From: Diprion similis
Taxonomy: Eukaryota > Arthropoda > Insecta > Hymenoptera > Diprionidae
Length of the DNA stretch: 64,000 bases
Direction of reading: 5' to 3'
Assembly: GCF_021155765.1 (NCBI RefSeq)
Contig: NC_060106.1
Location: forward strand, 18,564,031-18,628,030
Part shown: piece after piece, positions 47,582-63,705 of the stretch
Position numbering within the stretch: the stretch's first letter is position 1
Layout: each line of letters starts with the position of its first letter
Made by a program: the position numbers and the translations under genes
Notes under the pieces: model-generated
What the model was told of the DNA's origin: nothing
Databases searched by the model: none
Seen by the model: only the letters and a program-made list of their open reading frames with translations

Positions 47582-49227
47582 TTAATTACATCCAAATCCG
47601 TAACATTGGCTCGGTTTCATTGGAAATAAAGGCAAACATTTGCTGACCGGTACGCCACATGCGCAAGTTTGATCTTTTTCTGAAGAACAACATTCTTTGC
47701 ATTCGTTGCAAGTGCAGGTGCAATCTTTGCTACTCATTTTTACAGCTGCGCTATCTTTCATACAGCACAGTCGCTCTTCGGTCATCATATCTTGTATGCG
47801 TTTCTCCAGATTGATAGCCGATTCTTGAAGAAGAAAAAGAAAAAGAAATGCATATGTGTGTAATGTTACTGCGAGCCAATTTCAAGGGGAAAAAAGGAGA
47901 CGGATACACATAAAATTAGTCAAAGACAACTTAAATTGAATTCCTGAAATATACTTCACTAGGTTCTTCAGATAATTGATAATTCCATGTCGAATAAAGT
48001 TATTCAGAGTTGACAATTACCTAAGCTGAGACTACGCAACTGACAAGCGACACTCTTCCCAAACATATCAAATTCGTCGTACTGGTTACACTTCTTCCCA
48101 CTTCCTTCTGCGGAATTTGTGCAGACATCTTCCAGCAAAAATTCGTCATTCTGTAACAATCGCGGAACTAGAAACAGACTCTCATTCGCCTTTTACAAAA
48201 TAATTACTGTAATCATGCGAGTACCATTGTGCATTGCGCCTTTTCTGCATGTTCACAATTCGTGTAAGTATTTACTGTAGATTTTCTTTCAGTTTGAACT
48301 TCAGATTGGCTAATATAAAGTGAGCTCGTTCTGTTGCCGGCATCCATACATCTCTTTGACACTTGGGCGCATTTTGTTGTGCTCATAGATCGTATAACAT
48401 CGTTTCCTTTATCACACGTTGTCTTTCTTGTGTTCGTGGCGTTGTCAGTTTGTGTACTTGGTCTAACATGCTTGTTAAATTTTTGTAGCGGTTTTGATCT
48501 CTCTAAATCTGACGCAGAATTTTGTTCTACGCAATTGCTGCGTGTAGAGCATATTGGTGACTTTGAGGGACCACGATTTTTAGATGCACGGGACTTAGAA
48601 CGATGATGTTTCTTGTGAGGAAGATCCAAACATGTTTCCCTGTTGGTGTAAGATGTACGATCTTGTTCAAAGTTTTCAGAAGGTGGACATTCGCACGGTG
48701 GGCATTCGCATTCGTCGATCACTGGGTTTTCGTTGTCGCATCCATCACCATCTCCTTCTTCGTCTTGCGAACAATCACAATCCTATAAAAAAAATTGGAT
48801 TGTAGTAAAGAATTTTCGGCCATATATTTACAATTTATACTAAAAAACAGTTTACGCCAAAAAATGTGCATCTTACTTTTCTAGAATCTTCGTTGCAATT
48901 GCTGGATTCTGATTGAATGTATGGAAATAGCAATTCATGCATAATTTCAAACCAACTAGCTTTAGGCTTATAAAAAGTGCCACGTGATATGGCAGCACTA
49001 ATTTTTGAAAGCTCAAAACAATATTGTTTTTTCACAAACGATATCCGTTTGACGCAATCGCATACAGTTAACCCAGGTATATTCATACACCGAACAATTT
49101 GCTTGTAAGCTTGGTAACAACAAAGCTGCTTGTTGAATTCTGGAAGAAATGGATTCCACAGGCATTCGTGTCTTCCGTAAAGAATCACCAATTTTACAGT
49201 TGCACGTTCTGTCCATTTAATCGTCAT
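47582..49227 (-). CDS. MADF-domain gene C with Cys-rich tail, about 426 aa
   Basis: Four exons in frame: 49227-48877 (phase 0), 48782-48225 (phase 0), 48150-48021 (phase 1) and 47823-47582. I start at MTIKW because A and B begin MS-x-x-W at the same place; an in-frame Met lies 16 codons upstream. The MADF-like domain is residues 8-100 (KLVILYGRHECLWNPFLPEF, VKKQYCFEL, closing SWFEIMHELL). Exon 2 opens with an acidic Cys cluster (DCDCSQDEEGDGDGCD, then ECECPPCECPP), continues into a Lys/Arg/Ser stretch (HKKHHRSKSRASKNRG) and carries PSTQTDN and VQTER. The C-terminus has about 16 Cys in 60 residues (CTCTCNECKECC, CACG) suggestive of metal binding. It is the most compact of the three paralogues and first in transcriptional order. 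Function unknown. Confidence 0.75.
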
Positions 49228-49855
49228 TATTTCAGATGCAAATATCGGCTGTAAGTTAATGAAAATAAATCCCACGTCCTCACAACCTATTGGAATAGAT
49301 TCTCAAGCATGTTTTTCTGATTCAAATTACTTCGTGGTATTCTACTGGCGATGGAATTATTTATTAATCATTGGGTATTTACAACTTGGTATAACATCAA
49401 TACTTCGTTGCTAATTTATATAAAAATTTTATAATATTAATAGTAATCTGTAAATATTCTTCAAAGATTTATCCAAAGATGAATCGAGGACATTGTAAAT
49501 ACTTACTGCTATGTGCTGTTATACTACCAGTAATTTTATACTATAAATTTATATTCTGAGAAATGACTGGTTATCAATTCCGGAAAATCTGTCAAACAGA
49601 TCGATTTATCAACTTGAAGTAGTTAATTCCTATTTATGATCAAATAGAACAAAAATTTTACTCACAGTTATTTCAGAACCAATTCATTCATCCATTCACA
49701 TGTGTACATGCTTTTATTTTTTAAGAAAAGCTAATAGCTGGTTGTGCTCTGTAGTCAACATTGTTTCCCATGCAGTTATTTTAATTTGGCACAAATTTCA
49801 ACAGTCATATATAACTGTGTACATTAATATAGGCGCATACGTACACATTGTATAA
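49228..49855. other. Spacer between MADF gene C and GCAT
   Basis: AT-rich, without open frames of interest. It carries the promoter side of gene C and the 3' end of the GCAT gene; no other feature seen. Confidence 0.5.
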
Positions 49856-49861
49856 TTTATT
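49856..49861 (-). terminator. Polyadenylation signal of GCAT
   Basis: AATAAA on the minus strand, about 26 nt after the stop codon at 49887. Confidence 0.55.
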
Positions 49862-49886
49862 TAACTTCAAGATTGGATGAGAATAT

Positions 49887-52224
49887 TTACGATATAACTT
49901 TAAGTTCTTTTCCTATTTGTATAAAAGCATCCACTGCCCTCTCGATATCTTCTGTGGTGTGCGCTGCACTAATCTGAACACGTATTCTTGCTTTTCCTTT
50001 TGGTACTACGGGATAACTGAACCCAATCACATAAATGCCTTTATCTGTAAATAATATAAAATACCTGAGAGATTTCGTATCGTTTTGCTTAATTGCGGAA
50101 GTTCGTAATCTCCAATTGATTTCATAATTGGTGGTTTAAAAGTACATGCTACCAAACTAGCACTTGACCTATTTGCTCCTGTAGTAATTTAAGAGACAAA
50201 ATTATAAGAACAATCAAACTGCTTGGGGTTATATTTTTACTACTACCTTTAGACATTTTCGAGTAAAATTATTAACAAGAATATGGAAAGGATAGTCAAA
50301 CTTATTTCCTTACTGAGCATTCGTTCCGCAAAAGCTGACGCCAGCTTTGCATCTCCGAGCATGACTGGGCAAATGGGATGTCCCTCCCCGCTTAGAGTGA
50401 ATCCTGCCGAAGTCATAGCGCTTCTAAAGTGTTCAGTGTTGCTAGAAACACGTTCTAGAAATTTCGTGCTATCAGTGATGAGATCAAGGACCTGTGAACA
50501 CAGTAAGAAGTAAGTATTGTTTTTCTTTATTGCGGTTACCAGTAAATTCTTTTCAGCGGCCTCATAACTCATTAACGAAAGGCGATACCTTAATTCCTGT
50601 AGCAACGACAGGTGGCGGCAGTGAATTAGAAAACAGATATGGTCTGCTACGCTGCCTTAACAAATCAATGAGCTCTTTTGGTCCAGTAGTGTAACCACCT
50701 GCTGCCCCACCAAGGGCTTTTCCAAGTGTTGAATTTATTATATCGATGCTTGGAAGTAGGCCGAAATACTCTTCTGTTCCTCTGCAATAATTATTTGGTA
50801 ATTTAAAATCACTGTTTGCAAACCTCGGTACCAAAAAGAGTAAGCTTTTGTTGAATTAGAACGTTTGTACCCATGTTACTGTCAAACCATCGACTATCCA
50901 GATCAATTTATTCATTAACGGCATGTGACCTACCTGCCAGTTTTTCCAAAAAAACCTGTCGCGTGACAATCATCGACAAATGTCAAGGCATTGTATTTTT
51001 TTGCCAATTCAGCAATTTTGGGTAATGGTGCGACTGTGCCATCCATTGAAAATATTCCGTCCGTAGCGATCAGTTTTAATCGTGACGAAGCACTTTGTTT
51101 TAGCTTTTCTTCCAGGTCTGCCATATCTCTGTGTTTATATCTGGTAATGGAGACAGAAGAAGATGAATTTTCAGAAAATATAACCATGAATATAATCATT
51201 TTAAGTACAGCTAGAGCTTAAATGAGGATTATGACCTGACCACTGTAAATAAATTATCTTTCATTTTTCAGAAATAATACCTGTATCTTGTGGCTTTGCA
51301 AAGTCGAATCCCATCAATGATTGACGCATGATTCAATTCGTCACTTATTACGGCATCATCTGCTGTTAATAAAGTTTCAAAAATCCCAGCATTTGCGTCA
51401 AAGCAAGACGCATACAAAATTGTATCTTGTCTCTGGTGAAAAGCTGATAACTTATCTTCCAATTCTTTGTGGATTTCTTGAGTACCGCAAATGAATCTTA
51501 CTGAACTTAAACCAGCTCCATATTTATCTAAAGCTAGTTTAGCTGCTGCAACTACTTGTTCGTTATTCTAAAAACAATATGATATATTTGAAAAAAATTC
51601 GTAGATGAATTCGTGAATAATTTCTTGAGTATAGATTCCATAGTTACAGATAATCCCAAGTAGTTATTTGCGCAGAAATTCAGAACTTCCTTTCCATTTG
51701 CAACGCGAATCTTCATGCTCTGAGGCGAGGTAATTACTCGTTCTGATTTCCATGTTCCAGCACTTTTAATTGCATCTAATTCTGGCTGTAGAACTGCTGC
51801 CAGAGAACTCATCCTAGATCGTAGATGACATTTTGCCTGAGGAACTGCAAGATAAATAATTTCATTGAAAAATAATAACAAATTTACAAACAATTCGTCG
51901 TAAGAAAAAACATAATCACTCGCACAATTTCAATTTCCAATATAGAATTAATATTACAAGAATAACGATTATGAGTTTTGCAGTTGAAGTAATTTAACCA
52001 TGCAGTTATTCGAGAATAATCAAACAGTCTGGAAAATTATACATAGTTATACAGCCTCATCGAAAATACGAGAATAAATTTAAACTCAATTCACAAGTAA
52101 AGGTTGCAAGAATAAATGTATGCATAGTTAAATTAGAAGCTCAATAGTGTTAAAAATGATAAAAGTTTAACTTACATTGTTTAAATATTATTCGCATATT
52201 GTAACTTTGAGTAAAACTGGTCAT
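49887..52224 (-). CDS. GCAT: Glycine C-acetyltransferase (2-amino-3-ketobutyrate CoA ligase), 422 aa
   Basis: Mitochondrial PLP enzyme that cleaves 2-amino-3-oxobutyrate with CoA to glycine and acetyl-CoA, the second step of threonine degradation. Seven coding exons, all in frame: 52224-52176, 51844-51648, 51567-51281, 51140-50934, 50781-50589, 50491-50314, 50044-49887. Family signatures include [43 protein letters not shown], the PLP aspartate region [10 protein letters not shown] and the PLP lysine in [12 protein letters not shown] (Lys268). The first exon supplies a basic N-terminal presequence ([16 protein letters not shown]). Length fits the family (human 419). An acceptor-like CTTACCACAG just upstream (52247-52256) suggests an additional non-coding 5' exon. 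Convergence with nothing; it is followed on the same strand by the MADF cluster. Confidence 0.95.
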
Positions 52225-53628
52225 TGCAAAGTCTTGGCTGCTGGTCGTGTTATGCTGTGGTAAGATATCTGCAGATATTGGATAGAGAAAGTACACATGA
52301 TTAACAAAACTCCAGTCAAAACGCTAAAGTAGTTGACCTTCATACCTGCTGAATAAAGCATAATATAGTGTTGAAATTATAAACAACGTAAACATATTCA
52401 AAGTGTTAGCCAGACATTACCAAAATAAAAAATTCTGTATTTTACTCCTACAGTATGAATGAACGACGAAAATTGTTTTGGAAAATAAGTACTACTGAGT
52501 AGCACTAGTGGAGAGAAAAGGAATTCACAACATCTGTTAATTTTCAAATTTTATTGTAACGTAGCTTAATATTATATGTATACCGTTTGTAACATTCTAA
52601 TCGTGACTATTTCATAAAGACACGAGCGAAAATAAAATAATACAAAAAATTTATGGACGACAAAAAAAAAATTTCACAAGTACCTATTTTAGTCTAGGCA
52701 ACGAAGAATCTCGATGTTCATTAATCTTAAACAGTAATTGTTGCATTGGCGTTTGAATAACGAGTAGAAACTTCATCAAAAATCAGTTCCATCTGCCAAA
52801 AAGTAAAGAAATGGATAATTATTGTGTACTAAGGAATTTTTCCATGGTTGTTCTGTACATTATTCGAGTTTTCTTCAAACAAATTTCTTCGCCATAGTTC
52901 GAACTATTGAGCAGATTTTGTAAATTTGACTCAAGGCGACTAGTAGTTATACTATTCTACAATTAACTATTAATATGTTCCGTCAGAACAATATACATTT
53001 CTGTACAAAAAAAAGTGAGATTTATCTGAATGATGGATAAATATTGTAAATAATTTTCAAGTCTTGAAAGCTTTTGAACTTTCAGTTTCTTGCTATTCTC
53101 TATAGGTTTACTCACTCAATAATATTTTACTGTCTTCATTGCTTTACAATTGTTTTCTCTTATTTTTTTTTACCTTTTATTCACTTCTGGTAACGCTTAT
53201 ATGAGATTAATGCAATAAATTCTACAATTTCCAAGAAAAACTAATTTTTCGTTTAGCCATCTACACCAGGATTTTCCAATATTTGGTTTCTCATAACGCA
53301 ATTGGAAACAGATGAGAAATAGCATCGTGTATTTATTACATGCCGATAATTTAAGAGCTTAACTTTTGTAAGTATTGCTGCAAAAGCGTTAAGATTACCA
53401 AGGATAACATTACATCATACTGAGGTTGCACGAAATCTACCTTTACACACGTTTGAGTGAAAAGGTAGCCGAATGATAAAAATTTAAGTTATACAGATTT
53501 TTGGCTGATCGTCGCAACTGCATTTAAAATTGTCCTGTCTTTTTTTTTTTTTTTTTTCACTGCATTAAATGAAACATACGAATAGTTACTAATCTGACGT
53601 TTGACAAAAGCAAATCGTCTCTGTAATC
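52225..53628. other. Spacer between GCAT start and nicalin 3' end
   Basis: AT-rich sequence with no supported gene. It should contain the nicalin 3' UTR (minus-strand AATAAA at 53337-53332 and others) and the GCAT promoter with a probable non-coding exon. Confidence 0.5.
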
Positions 53629-56452
53629 CTACGACGTTTTACTTTTCACAGATAGACTTGTCGCCAGATTGTAGACATGAGTGAAGTTGTGAACCACTAG
53701 ATACACGACGCCAAGGTACAAGACTATGGCGAATGTTAAGAAGAGGTCGAATACTGCAGGTTTGACACTGTAATCAAAAAAAGAATCAATTGTGAGTCGC
53801 ACACAACTTGTTCTGCAGCTGTGTAATAATTACAGTGCGGATACAGAAATTATTAAAGTATATTCACCTGTAAACATTGAGTGTGGCTTTCGTTACGTCA
53901 TAGAAGACAAATTCAGGATCACGTTTATCTGGAGTGTGAAGTGTTACTTTGACATCTCCGAGATATCGGGCCATAGCCTCCTTCAAGGTCGTCACCAAAA
54001 GATTTTGTTTGTCAGCTAATAACGGAGCAGCTCTCGGTTGGTTGCTCAAGAACTCTTGCCAGAGAAGTAAAGCATCTTTGGAAACACTCTGTAACAAAAG
54101 AAAAGTTAAATAAAGCAACTTCCACTGACTATGAATTGGTTATTATAAGCATTGATAATATAATCAAAATTACCAGAGAATCGGCAAATATTTGACTAGA
54201 ACTCAGATTATAAATGTGTCTGGCGAGCGCTTCGGCTATAACTTTGGTATTTGTGTGTAGTCTATCTATTTGATCGTCCCGCCGCATGTCTAAAATAGAC
54301 GCTCTTGCCGGGTCCTTGTGACTTTTTAAACTAGATATAGTCGCCGCTGGCAGCCTTCTGATGCTATACCTCTCATGCTCCCACGCCAGTGTTTCTTCAG
54401 CAAGATTGATTTTTTTGTGTACCCCTTCCACGTTAACTCCGCCAATCGCGTCGGAAACGGCTTTGAGTTCTTTGTAGAAAAGACCACCAGGGGAGTTTTC
54501 TTTTGGCGGTTTTGACACATGTACATATAGATTATCGCTCGATGATACAGAGTCCAGACAAATTACGTAGGAAGCATCCTAAAAGATGAGAATGAGGAGT
54601 AAAAAATTGCAGTTTTGCACTTTACAGGAATCTTTTAAATATCTCCCAGTAACAATGCTTCGGTAAACTTACCTGTATTATCGAGCCTTCTAAACCATCA
54701 AGTTGATCCTCTAGCCACTTTTTACTTCCCTGATAATTTAATTTTCCCGCACCGGCCAAGATGAATACCAAATTTTGCCGTGGTCTCGACCTTCCCACTG
54801 AATACAATGCCGAAAAGAGTCTGGCCAATTCCAATAGCATCGATACACCGGATGCGTTACTATCTGCTCCGAATGATAATTCCTGGAACAAACACAGGTG
54901 ACATGATTTTTCCATTGCTGTTTGTACAATGTCTGAAGAGATGAAACAAATAAGGTCCTTTTTAAGAATGTTGTAAATATCATTCTAACAGACTTTGATT
55001 GGCACTTACTGGAGCAACCCCCGCACTATCGTAATGTGCAACTATCGCGATAGTTGGTAATTTTTCTTCTTGTCCCGTGCCCGACAATTTTCCTTGCAGT
55101 GTCGCTACTTTGACATCAGTTCTAGCGACAGCTTGGCTCGTGGCTACAACAACTTGGTAACCACTTGCGGAAACAGAGTTGAACATGGCTTCTGCAGCTG
55201 AACCAGCCTTATCGTCAGTCAAAAAACTGCTCGATACGTCATCCAAAATTAATTGGAGATCTGGCGTCCAGGGTGCAAAGTATACTGGAATTGGAGTTTC
55301 TGGTCCCAGCAACATTACTTCTTCCAATGCCATAATATGCTGTAAAAAAGATTAGATTACAAGAGTAAGAAAAATGGATTTCGAGTAGCTGGGGGGCATC
55401 GAAAGAGGTTAAACACTGGTGAATTAGCCTTATTTTTATTCTCTGATTACTTTTTAGAAATTGAAATATGATTATTCTTCCTTGTAACATTACCTGTCTT
55501 TCTTCTTCTGAGAGGGCATCCATTTTTTCTGGAAGAACTACTACCAAAGCTCCAGCTTTGCTGCGAATCGAGTAAAATGAATCAGGTGCTAAATCCAAGG
55601 CTCTGGTAATAATGCAATGCCTAGATGTGCTCCATCCAGTTAACGATCTAGCTTCCAAGGACACAGGGGAGCTACGGCATCCTTGGAGAAAAATAATAAA
55701 GCCAAGATTAACTTTATTACATTTTAATCGAAACCACAGAGGATGTGGACTTAGAAACAGTTATTGCAAAGCATGAAGCCAATCGCAATATATTATATTC
55801 AAGGATAATACAGTTTCGTGTTACGTCAGTAATACTCATGAAAAATATTTTTTTCGCTAGTCTAGAGAAGTGTGAAACACCAAAGCAATTATTCTGAAAA
55901 ATGTGTACGTTTTGACTATTTTTCAAGGTTCAGGTGTGCTTATTGAAGATAAAGAAGGTAGCTTTTAGCACGATAATAGTAGAATCATTCTTACAAGCAC
56001 TTGTAACAGACTCCATCGTTTTAAATATCATCTAAAATTGGGGAAAAAAGGTGTGACCAATCCTGTTGTCATTAAAACTGCGAAAGGAAATTACTTTGAG
56101 CATATCAATAATTGCATTGGGTAAGAATTTGGAACCATTTTTTCTGCATACGATGACGTGTAGGTTCTATTAGTGTAAACCATAAAATTCGAACGGTTTA
56201 CTAGACCCGAAATGTTGGAATCGATGACTTGATGTTGCATAAATTATTTCAGAGAATATTGTATTAATTAGAATTACCATGTGGTACGCCATGCAGGTCA
56301 TACTGGTGCATCCGATATACGGGAAACTCGTGAGATGCGGCAACGGGGTTAGCTGGTGAAATGATAATGAAAATTGGCAAAACTATCAACAAGTAATAAG
56401 GCAGGTAGCCGCGGCATAATTCAGCGAAACTATCGCACTCTTCTAGCCACAT
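53629..56452 (-). CDS. NCLN: Nicalin, ER membrane protein, 555 aa
   Basis: Nicastrin-like, aminopeptidase-fold ER protein; its orthologues form a complex with NOMO and TMEM147 at ribosome-bound translocons making multi-pass proteins. Seven coding exons, all in frame: 56452-56278, 55681-55494, 55339-55010, 54882-54673, 54578-54174, 54088-53868, 53767-53629. An N-terminal hydrophobic segment (YLLIVLPIFIIIS, about 17-32) precedes HEFPVYRMHQYDLHGVPHG. The peptidase-like core has VAHYDSAGVAP, FGADSNASGVSMLLELARLF, LAWEHERYSIRRLPA, and DKRDPEFVFYDV. A C-terminal membrane segment (VFDLFLTFAIVLYLGVVYLVV) precedes the Lys-containing cytosolic end. Length matches human nicalin (563). Divergent from NDUFB3, with 916 bp between start codons. 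Very secure. Confidence 0.95.
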
Positions 56453-57368
56453 TTTCAGTCACGAATCTACTCATAAACCGCGAATATAATTTCCCCAAAA
56501 ACGATTCGTCGGTTAACACAGAAACACCACGGCGCACCTCAACGCAGAGTTCACGAGAAACTAAAGAAACTACCTTTGGGCGAATAGAATCATATCACGA
56601 AGTTGCACGAGTGTACGTAAAATGATAGAAATCGATAGGTTCATTCGTCGAGGTACAGTACCGGCAATTCATAAAGTTTAAACAACTGATATGATATTTA
56701 TTCGAACAAAGATACTGCCATTTTTAATTATTTATTATCATAATCCACAGGGTCTTTTTAATTTCTATAATTTTATCTGCGGTCAGGATGCCGTATTTCT
56801 CGATAAAATTTTCATCCAAAAGTTTCAGTTCATGCGCAAGATTTGGTAGCTCCGAATTTGAAGGTAGCTGACTGCTCCAGATTCTCGTCTGCTCGACAGT
56901 ACGAGGATTGAGGTTAAAAAGTTACATAATTTGTTTAATTTGATTAAAACGGTAAGGTGAAAATTTATGGCACTGGAATAATATATTGCGCAAGCAAGCT
57001 AGCGTAGTGTTAGGTCTTAGAGAGAGTTTATATCTTTGTTATATACCTTGATTGACGCTGTATTAACGAACTGTTCATTCGTAACCTCAAAAGTTTGCTG
57101 TTTTGTTACGTGTTCTACCTTACTGAAATACCGACATATCTTTTAAAAAGGAAATCTGTCTTTAAATTGAAATTAAGACAGAAACTCACGCTGGGTATGA
57201 GCACTCAATTGACATGTAATGTCACTAATTTCAAGCTGTGGTTCTAAACGAATTCTTTGCATCGTTAAAACTTATCGTTCGGTTGCTTATTCCTCCAAAA
57301 AAATATCCACTGTAAAAGAGTTCCGGTTTTTCCTGAAGTTTATCTTAGTCATTGCATTTTTCAGAGCG
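56453..57368. promoter_or_regulatory. Divergent nicalin/NDUFB3 promoter interval
   Basis: 916 bp between head-to-head start codons, without open coding sequence. An acceptor (CATTTTTCAG) ends at 57364, four nt before the NDUFB3 ATG, so NDUFB3 has at least one non-coding first exon in this interval. No TATA box or other distinct motif could be assigned. Confidence 0.5.
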
Positions 57369-57701
57369 ATGGGGGGCCATGATCATCACAAACCATACCA
57401 TGTCCCAGACCACACTGTATACAAACTAGAAAATGCACCTGAATTGATAAAGGTTCAAGAAAAATTGGCACAGGAAGGTTTGAAGGATCCTTGGCTGCGG
57501 AATGAAATTTGGCGTTACGACGTCACGAAGTGGGGAACATTTTGGGGACGTGGCTTCCGCTATGCAACGTGTGGTTTTAAATTGGGTATTCCATTGTTTC
57601 TCTTGACGATAGGACTCGAAAAAGCTTTTGGAATCGAATATGGCCATGGCCATAGCCATGACCATGGCTCACATGATGGCGAACATGATAGTCATCATTG
57701 A
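57369..57701 (+). CDS. NDUFB3: NADH dehydrogenase (ubiquinone) 1 beta subcomplex subunit 3 (B12), 110 aa
   Basis: Small accessory subunit of mitochondrial complex I, in the membrane arm. One coding exon. The start is MGGHDHHKPYHVPDH at 57369, immediately after a splice acceptor; the open frame continues upstream but that part is intron. Family features are the His-rich N-terminus, LKDPWLRNEIWRYD and the single membrane segment FKLGIPLFLLTIGLEKAF (about 74-91). The C-terminal tail is unusually His/Gly/Asp-rich (GHGHSHDHGSHDGEHDSHH), a little longer than the human protein (98 aa). An AATAAA signal lies 29 nt after the stop. Confidence 0.93.
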   Translation: MGGHDHHKPYHVPDHTVYKLENAPELIKVQEKLAQEGLKDPWLRNEIWRYDVTKWGTFWGRGFRYATCGFKLGIPLFLLTIGLEKAFGIEYGHGHSHDHGSHDGEHDSHH

Positions 57702-57729
57702 ATTTCTTTCCAGCTCATCCCATTGATAT

Positions 57730-57735
57730 AATAAA
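57730..57735 (+). terminator. Polyadenylation signal of NDUFB3
   Basis: AATAAA 29 nt downstream of the TGA at 57699-57701. The interval 57736-58376, up to the convergent TMEM67 stop, is AT-rich 3' flank of both genes with no other feature; minus-strand AATAAA near 57893 could end TMEM67. Confidence 0.6.
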
Positions 57736-58376
57736 TGAAATGATGGTAATGATACAAGTGTAGTTTATGATATAATAAACACAGTAACTAAAATTCCTAT
57801 TATTCGAACTATTTCTAGTAGATTTGGCTTAACAAGAATCAGGAGAATATATGCAATGAACAGTGTGATTATTGTTTTAGCACGATTTTATTTTGTACCA
57901 GTAGACATGTTTTCAATATATCTGCATATTGTATTCTCCATTATTTACTTTTGAACAATACTTGCCACACTTAATCCAGTCTTTCTTTGATGTCATACAA
58001 ATCAATGACATTAACCTTAATATTACTTTGTATTTGTAGAAGCAGTGATTAGAACACATGAGCGGTACATGTATAACAGTGACCTTATGATTTTATCAAT
58101 CATTCTGATACTTGCATAAATACGACCTCAAAATCGTTTTGCCTCTTCCATTCCTGGTTTTCTTATACTTATACTCATATAAAAGCAAATTATAAGTTAC
58201 AGTCCCATTAAACAGGGTTACCCGCTATTCTACAGCGACAAAGATCTTAATTATATTCTGGACTAATATATAGTATCGACATACTTCTAGGCTTCTACTT
58301 AGGCACCTTGGAAACCTTAATTTCTTGTCCACATAAAATTACTTTGGCTCTTCATTACATGCGACATTTTCTTAAA

Positions 58377-62810
<4,434 letters not shown>

Positions 62811-63705
62811 TTTTAAACCATTCGATATAATGTGGGTGCGTTGTGTATTGTTTACAGTCTTATACCTACCGCCCGTTTCCACGGCAACTCAAGGGATATT
62901 CGGATAGACAAACCGCCGTTAGGCGCTATTTAAACTTGATGGAAAATGAAAAATGCCGTACTGAAATCGAATTTAGGTTTTCGAAAATTCGTTACGTTGA
63001 TATTTTTTAACTAGACGAATCATTATACTTCATAATTCAATTGGTATTTACAAGTGTCGAGGTTGAAACGGCATTTATTTCTACGATTTACCTAGCTGTG
63101 TTATGTAGAATTCCGCTCAAAGTGCGGAGATGAGTCGATATCATGACAAACTTTAAACGTCTATAGTGGAGGCAGATTTTGATTTATTTTCAATTTTATG
63201 ATCTCGAAATGTGAAACAGGTTTTTGGCTGCTCGAGTAAAAGTCTAAATACATTCTTCTTCTCTTATTTAGTTCCAGTACAGCGTCCGACGGAACTCAAT
63301 CCACAATCGAGACGGTCATTTTAGATCGGCTAGAAACATGAATTGTAAAACATAGCGAAATTAGTTTTTGGTCAATGAATCTCACGATTTTATAACTCAT
63401 AAAATGGAATGATATTGTCATTTTACAATGGATAATAACATTTCATTCTTCGATAAAACTTGTCTAATATTAATGCAAATGCAATACACGATTCGTAAAA
63501 GCATATAGATATATTGATTGCGTCGTCGTTACTTGCGCATCTGTTTCCCTGTGGAACAGTTGAGCACAAGTTGGGAACAACTGTCATTAGTATCAGCTGT
63601 GAAAAATTGGCGCAGAGCGTGACGCAGCTCAGCGAGACTGCGAAATTCGTTTGTCGTGACGGGTGACGTTTCGACTTTTGCGTCAATAAGAGATTGAGAA
63701 AAAAT
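62811..63705. promoter_or_regulatory. Divergent TMEM67/GET3 promoter interval
   Basis: 895 bp between head-to-head start codons, without supported coding sequence. GC content rises near both ends (62830-62930 and 63520-63680). No X-box (RFX) motif typical of ciliary genes was recognised by eye, though a scan with a matrix was not possible. Confidence 0.5.

Noticed and set aside
57219-57368. Upstream 50 codons in frame with NDUFB3
   Set aside because: An acceptor lies immediately before MGGHD; upstream residues do not resemble the family, so they are intron and 5' UTR.
62811-62882. Extension of meckelin upstream of MFFTSDPF
   Set aside because: The longer frame starts with GTG, not ATG; the first ATG gives a plausible hydrophobic leader.
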